Part shown: positions 61,133 to 64,000 of the stretch, piece after piece
How positions within the stretch are numbered: position 1 is the stretch's first letter
Layout of the letters: each line of letters opens with the position of its first letter
DNA from: G963668435 sp963668435
Lineage (GTDB): Bacteria; Latescibacterota; Latescibacteria; Latescibacterales; Latescibacteraceae
Length of the DNA: 64,000 nucleotides
Reading direction: 5' to 3'
NCBI GenBank assembly: GCA_963668435.2
Contig: CAXXSC010000008.1
Location: 62,001-126,000, forward strand
Notes under the pieces: generated by a model
The model's input: the letters and a program-made list of their open reading frames with translations, nothing else
What the model was told of the DNA's origin: nothing
The model's database searches: none
Translations under genes and position numbers: made by a program

Positions 61133-62035
61133 ATGAAAAATAGATTGTTTTCTCTTATTGTCATTCCTGACAGCGGCTCGGAAGTTAAGAGCAGCAGTTT
61201 TAATATCAAGTTTGTTCTCTGGTCGATATCCGGCCTTATAACTATGTTTTTTGTATGTCTCTTTTTTATAGTTGGTTATCACATCAAACTTAATCAGGAA
61301 AAAGAATACAATGCCGCAGTTGACAAGTACCGTGTACTGTGTTCTCAAATCGAAGAGTCCGGTGAAACATATCTTGCCATGAGCGACCGCCTTTCCAAAG
61401 TTCAGCAGAATGACAAGGCTTTCAGGAATTTCAACAGCATGAAAGTATATGACACCGAGGCTTATCAGGCTGGTATCGGTGGTCATTCTTTTATCGACAC
61501 GACACTCTACAATGGTCTTGACGATCTCCGAATCGATCTTGAGAATCTCGATTACGGTATCATATCTACCGAAAACCGTATAAATCTTCTTGAGAGCAGT
61601 TTTTCCGAAATCGGTGAAACAGTTAAGAAAAATCGCGACATTTTCAACAATACACCGTCTATCCTCCCCACCCGCTCTGTCCGTTTTTCCGATAGGTATG
61701 GCTGGCGCACACATCCGGTCACAGGACGACACGAATTCCATAACGGACTTGACATCTGCGGATATGTCGGTCAGGACATATTTGCCACTGCGGATGGTGA
61801 AGTCGCCTTTGCCGGCTACTCCGGCCCACTCGGACGCTGTGTCAAAATCAAACACAAATACGGTTATGTCACCACTTATGGTCATTTAAACCGTATTGGC
61901 GTTGTTAAAGGCCAGAAAGTATCAAAGGGTGATGTTATCGGAGAACTTGGAAGAACAGGAAGGGCAACTGGCTATCACATTCATTACGCCATCTCTTTAA
62001 ATGGCCGTTCTCAGAACCCCCTCGATTATTTCTAA
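61133..62035 (+). CDS. M23-family peptidase with N-terminal membrane anchor
   Basis: A 300-residue peptidoglycan endopeptidase. One transmembrane helix (VLWSISGLITMFFVCLFFIV) is followed by a periplasmic coiled coil (~60-180) and a LytM/M23 domain (~190-300). The zinc ligands are seen in HEFHNGLDI and HxH in GYHIHYA, with GWRTHPVTG and YGHL around them, so the enzyme looks active. It shares this layout with envelope-localised cell-wall hydrolases. A near-perfect promoter lies upstream, but no clear ribosome-binding site is visible. Confidence 0.93.
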   Translation: MKNRLFSLIVIPDSGSEVKSSSFNIKFVLWSISGLITMFFVCLFFIVGYHIKLNQEKEYNAAVDKYRVLCSQIEESGETYLAMSDRLSKVQQNDKAFRNFNSMKVYDTEAYQAGIGGHSFIDTTLYNGLDDLRIDLENLDYGIISTENRINLLESSFSEIGETVKKNRDIFNNTPSILPTRSVRFSDRYGWRTHPVTGRHEFHNGLDICGYVGQDIFATADGEVAFAGYSGPLGRCVKIKHKYGYVTTYGHLNRIGVVKGQKVSKGDVIGELGRTGRATGYHIHYAISLNGRSQNPLDYF

Positions 62036-62204
62036 ATCTTCATTCCACATATCTTTTTTCCCTCAATTTGCTATCTCTTTTTTTATTAGATGAGAAAAAT
62101 CTTTATAACTGTTATATTTTCAGTTTTAAAAGATCACCATTTCATTTCATAATGTGTTTTGATTATATTCTGCAGGACGTATTGCTGGTAATGAGAGTCG
62201 AAGA

Positions 62205-62651
62205 TTACTGCTTTTCCAGACCACAATGAAGCAAGAATTCCGATTTTGGGATAATTCTGATTATGGAAGGATAAAAGGTAGTACCGCCGGTTAAGAGAAG
62301 ATCTATACCCTTTAGCACAACGTATGACATCACAAGAAATATAAAAGCTGATATTATTGGCCACACTCCAGCCACAAAGCGATCAGCTACAAGATAGCCC
62401 AGTATCATTGAAAGAACCGGCAGTATCCAGATCAGTGCCGCAGAAAGGATCACTTTACCGGTTTCTGCCTCGAATTCTATATAATCTCCCGTTTTTGCAC
62501 CGCTTCTGTTCAATACAGTTATTTCATGTGGCTTTACATTACCCATGCCGCAATGACCTTTTGACGCACATCCGGAACATTCACGCGAAGCCGTAACAAG
62601 AACACGGGCTGTAGCACCATCCGTTGATTTTACTGTCCCCTGGCCTGTCAT
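62205..62651 (-). CDS. RseC/SoxR-reducing-system-type membrane protein
   Basis: A 148-residue member of the RseC family: an N-terminal region with the cysteine cluster ECSGCASKGHCG, two membrane helices (ILSAALIWILPVLSMILGYLV, VWPIISAFIFLVMSYVVL) and a short tail. In E. coli it helps reset SoxR and is linked to the sigmaE system. The start lies 2 bp after tsaE, so they are co-transcribed. Confidence 0.88.
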   Translation of the reverse strand: MTGQGTVKSTDGATARVLVTASRECSGCASKGHCGMGNVKPHEITVLNRSGAKTGDYIEFEAETGKVILSAALIWILPVLSMILGYLVADRFVAGVWPIISAFIFLVMSYVVLKGIDLLLTGGTTFYPSIIRIIPKSEFLLHCGLEKQ

Positions 62652-62653
62652 AA

Positions 62654-63070
62654 TCAGTCCCGCCCTTCAATATTGATTTCACGGCGTGAAGCACCGCAGT
62701 GATTTATTTGAACCTCATAGGCGTCATCCGGATAAATATCTTCGAGCTTTTCAGGCCATTCTATCAAACAGACACCATCACCATACAGGTATTCTTCCAC
62801 ACCAAGCTCTAGAACCTCAGTTAGGTTTTTCATCCTGTATAAATCCATGTGATACATTGGCAAAGAACCATTGTACTCATGGATTAGTGTAAATGTGGGG
62901 CTTGTGATCGTAGTATCGATAGCAAGTCCACGTGCGATACCTCGCGCAAATACCGTTTTACCTGCACCGAGATCACCATTGAGAAGAACAATATCACCGG
63001 GAACGAGGTTGTCAGCAAAAGCCTCGGCAATACCGAGCGTTGTCTCCTCATTATCACTGATATAAAGCAT
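62654..63070 (-). CDS. tsaE: tRNA threonylcarbamoyladenosine biosynthesis protein TsaE
   Basis: A 138-residue ATPase needed for the t6A modification of tRNA, working with TsaB and TsaD. Walker A is GDLGAGKT (32-39). Other family motifs: TSPTFTLIHEY, HMDLYRM and ICLIEWPEKL-like CLIEWPEKL. It is the usual length. GGAG lies about 9 nt upstream of ATG 63070. It forms a minus-strand run with the PglZ gene upstream and RseC downstream. Confidence 0.96.
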   Translation of the reverse strand: MLYISDNEETTLGIAEAFADNLVPGDIVLLNGDLGAGKTVFARGIARGLAIDTTITSPTFTLIHEYNGSLPMYHMDLYRMKNLTEVLELGVEEYLYGDGVCLIEWPEKLEDIYPDDAYEVQINHCGASRREINIEGRD

Positions 63071-63124
63071 TTATACAATCTCCATTAAGAACCTGCAAAT
63101 CTTATATAATAAGCAGTATCTCTT

Positions 63125-64000
63125 TTATGATGAAAGAGGCCTGAGTTTGAACACCGGCAGTATCATTTCTTCCATCGATATGCCACCGTGCTGAAGTGTA
63201 TTGTGATAGAGCCTGTCATATTGACGATAGTTATTACGATAAATCAGATAGTAATCCTCTTTTGCAAACAGAAAGTTGGTTCCAAGGCCAAAAGTCGGTA
63301 GTCCCCATTTCGCAGGATCTTCAACTTTAACAACTGCTGAATCGTCGCAACGGAGATTCTTGCCATATTTATAACGTACATTAGTAGAAGTTGTCCTGTC
63401 ACCTCGCACCATCGTGGAACGCTCTCCGGTTATACTGCCATGATCTGATGTTAGCACGATAGTCGCACCCTCTTCTGAAACAGCTTTCATGATATCGAGC
63501 AGAACGGAATGGCTGAACCATGTACGTGTAAGGCTTCTGAAAGCGGCCTCGTCCGGAGCGATCTCCTGTAGTATTTCATTTTCAGACAGTTGATGTGAAA
63601 GAACATCGACAAAATTGTAGACGATCCCAATCATTTTATCATCACGATGATGTGCCAATTTCTTCATTGCTGATCGAGCATAATCTGAACTGAGAATTTT
63701 CTCGTAATGTGGTTTTTTCGGCAGCCGAATCCCATTACGGTCAAGATACATGGAAAGAAGTTCAGCTTCATGGTTGTTCAGCCCTGACTCTTCGTCATTG
63801 TTTTCCTGCCACAGGTCTGGATAAATATTTTTGATGTCACGTGGCAAAAGGCCTGCAAAAAGAGCGTTCCGGCTGAATGGTGTCGCAGTCGGCAGCAATG
63901 AGTAATAATAGCTTCTCTCTACATTAAAAAGCCGGTCAAGTTCTGGTTCAATTGCAAAAAAATGATCGAGGCGAAAACAATCGATAATAATATACACAAC
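63125..64000 (-). CDS. PorX-like PglZ-domain protein (partial, N-terminus outside window)
   Basis: The last 291 residues of a protein whose start is beyond the window; the frame is open to the edge. The sequence strongly resembles the C-terminal PglZ (alkaline-phosphatase-like) domain of PorX: LPTATPFSRNALFAGLLP, IVYNFVDVLSHQLSE, SLTRTWFSHS, LTSDHGSITGERS, GDRTTSTNVRYKYGKNL (in parts) and NNYRQYDRLYHNTLQHGG...SMEEMILP (in parts). In Bacteroidetes PorX is a response regulator with this effector domain and controls the type IX secretion system, so a receiver domain is expected upstream. This fits the C-terminal sorting domains seen in the window. Confidence 0.85.
   Translation of the reverse strand, partial: VVYIIIDCFRLDHFFAIEPELDRLFNVERSYYYSLLPTATPFSRNALFAGLLPRDIKNIYPDLWQENNDEESGLNNHEAELLSMYLDRNGIRLPKKPHYEKILSSDYARSAMKKLAHHRDDKMIGIVYNFVDVLSHQLSENEILQEIAPDEAAFRSLTRTWFSHSVLLDIMKAVSEEGATIVLTSDHGSITGERSTMVRGDRTTSTNVRYKYGKNLRCDDSAVVKVEDPAKWGLPTFGLGTNFLFAKEDYYLIYRNNYRQYDRLYHNTLQHGGISMEEMILPVFKLRPLSS

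Noticed and set aside
61103..61885. 260-codon minus-strand frame opposite the M23 peptidase
   Set aside because: The M23 frame holds zinc ligands and a promoter; the opposite frame is an antisense shadow.

Overview
The window looks like chromosomal DNA of an uncultured Gram-negative bacterium of the Fibrobacteres-Chlorobi-Bacteroidetes (FCB) side of the tree. My best guess is a Latescibacteria (WS3)-like or KSB1/Zixibacteria-like lineage. The supporting signs are an ADP-heptose LPS glycosyltransferase, several predicted outer-membrane barrels, two giant secreted proteins that end in a FlgD-like 'SPNPFNP' sorting module, a PorX-type PglZ protein, a FimT/PilV/PilW/PilX minor-pilin operon and an aldolase-type bacterial microcompartment (BMC) locus. 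The taxonomy is an inference from gene content, not from a marker-gene tree. I see no tRNA, rRNA, CRISPR array, insertion sequence or prophage.

Left third (1-22 kb): housekeeping and envelope genes, mostly on the minus strand. They are the 5' two thirds of mfd, an unknown gene, an RNA 2'-O-methyltransferase, a stand-alone cyclic-nucleotide-binding protein with an operator-like promoter, an exonuclease-DinG helicase fusion, a heptosyltransferase, prephenate dehydratase, a GerW/YtfJ + DUF2953 pair, a five-heme cytochrome and a rhomboid protease. A macro-domain protein and a propeller protein lie on the plus strand. From 15.9 to 22 kb a tight three-gene operon encodes a giant cadherin-like adhesin, a TPR lipoprotein and an outer-membrane barrel fused to a CsgG-like domain. 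From 22.3 to 28.2 kb a single 1961-residue secreted protein carries repeated carbohydrate-binding-like, cohesin-like and dockerin-like modules and ends in a strong terminator.

Middle (28.9-44 kb): a minus-strand uronate operon (SDR, KduD-like SDR, UxaE-type tagaturonate epimerase) is divergent from lexA. Two similar operator-like sequences exactly 27 bp apart lie in the lexA promoter. Next come a methyltransferase, a membrane-anchored EEP phosphatase, pheST, and a minor-pilin operon whose last gene (PilX-like) is broken by two +1 frameshifts. A PfkB sugar kinase and a 36-residue very basic protein follow.

BMC locus (44.2-53.3 kb, minus strand): thirteen genes run from PduL phosphotransacylase to CoA-acylating aldehyde dehydrogenase. 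They include three BMC-H, three BMC-P and one PduT-like BMC-T shell protein, a PduS-like Fe-S/SLBB flavoprotein, an RpiB-like protein with an encapsulation-peptide-like tail, a divergent acetate kinase and a class II (fuculose/rhamnulose-phosphate) aldolase. The expected flow is sugar-1-phosphate to DHAP plus lactaldehyde, then lactoyl-CoA, lactoyl-phosphate and lactate plus ATP. No alcohol dehydrogenase is encoded, so the PduS/PduT pair may be the electron exit. Together with the uronate operon this would suit growth on rhamnose/fucose- and galacturonate-containing polysaccharides such as rhamnogalacturonan.

Right end (53.5-64 kb): a DUF3047 protein, a Nudix hydrolase and a secreted beta-helix protein, then an outer-membrane barrel, ssb, two adjacent Kef-like antiporter-type proteins, an M23 peptidase with a near-consensus promoter, RseC, tsaE and the 3' part of a PorX-like PglZ gene cut by the window edge.
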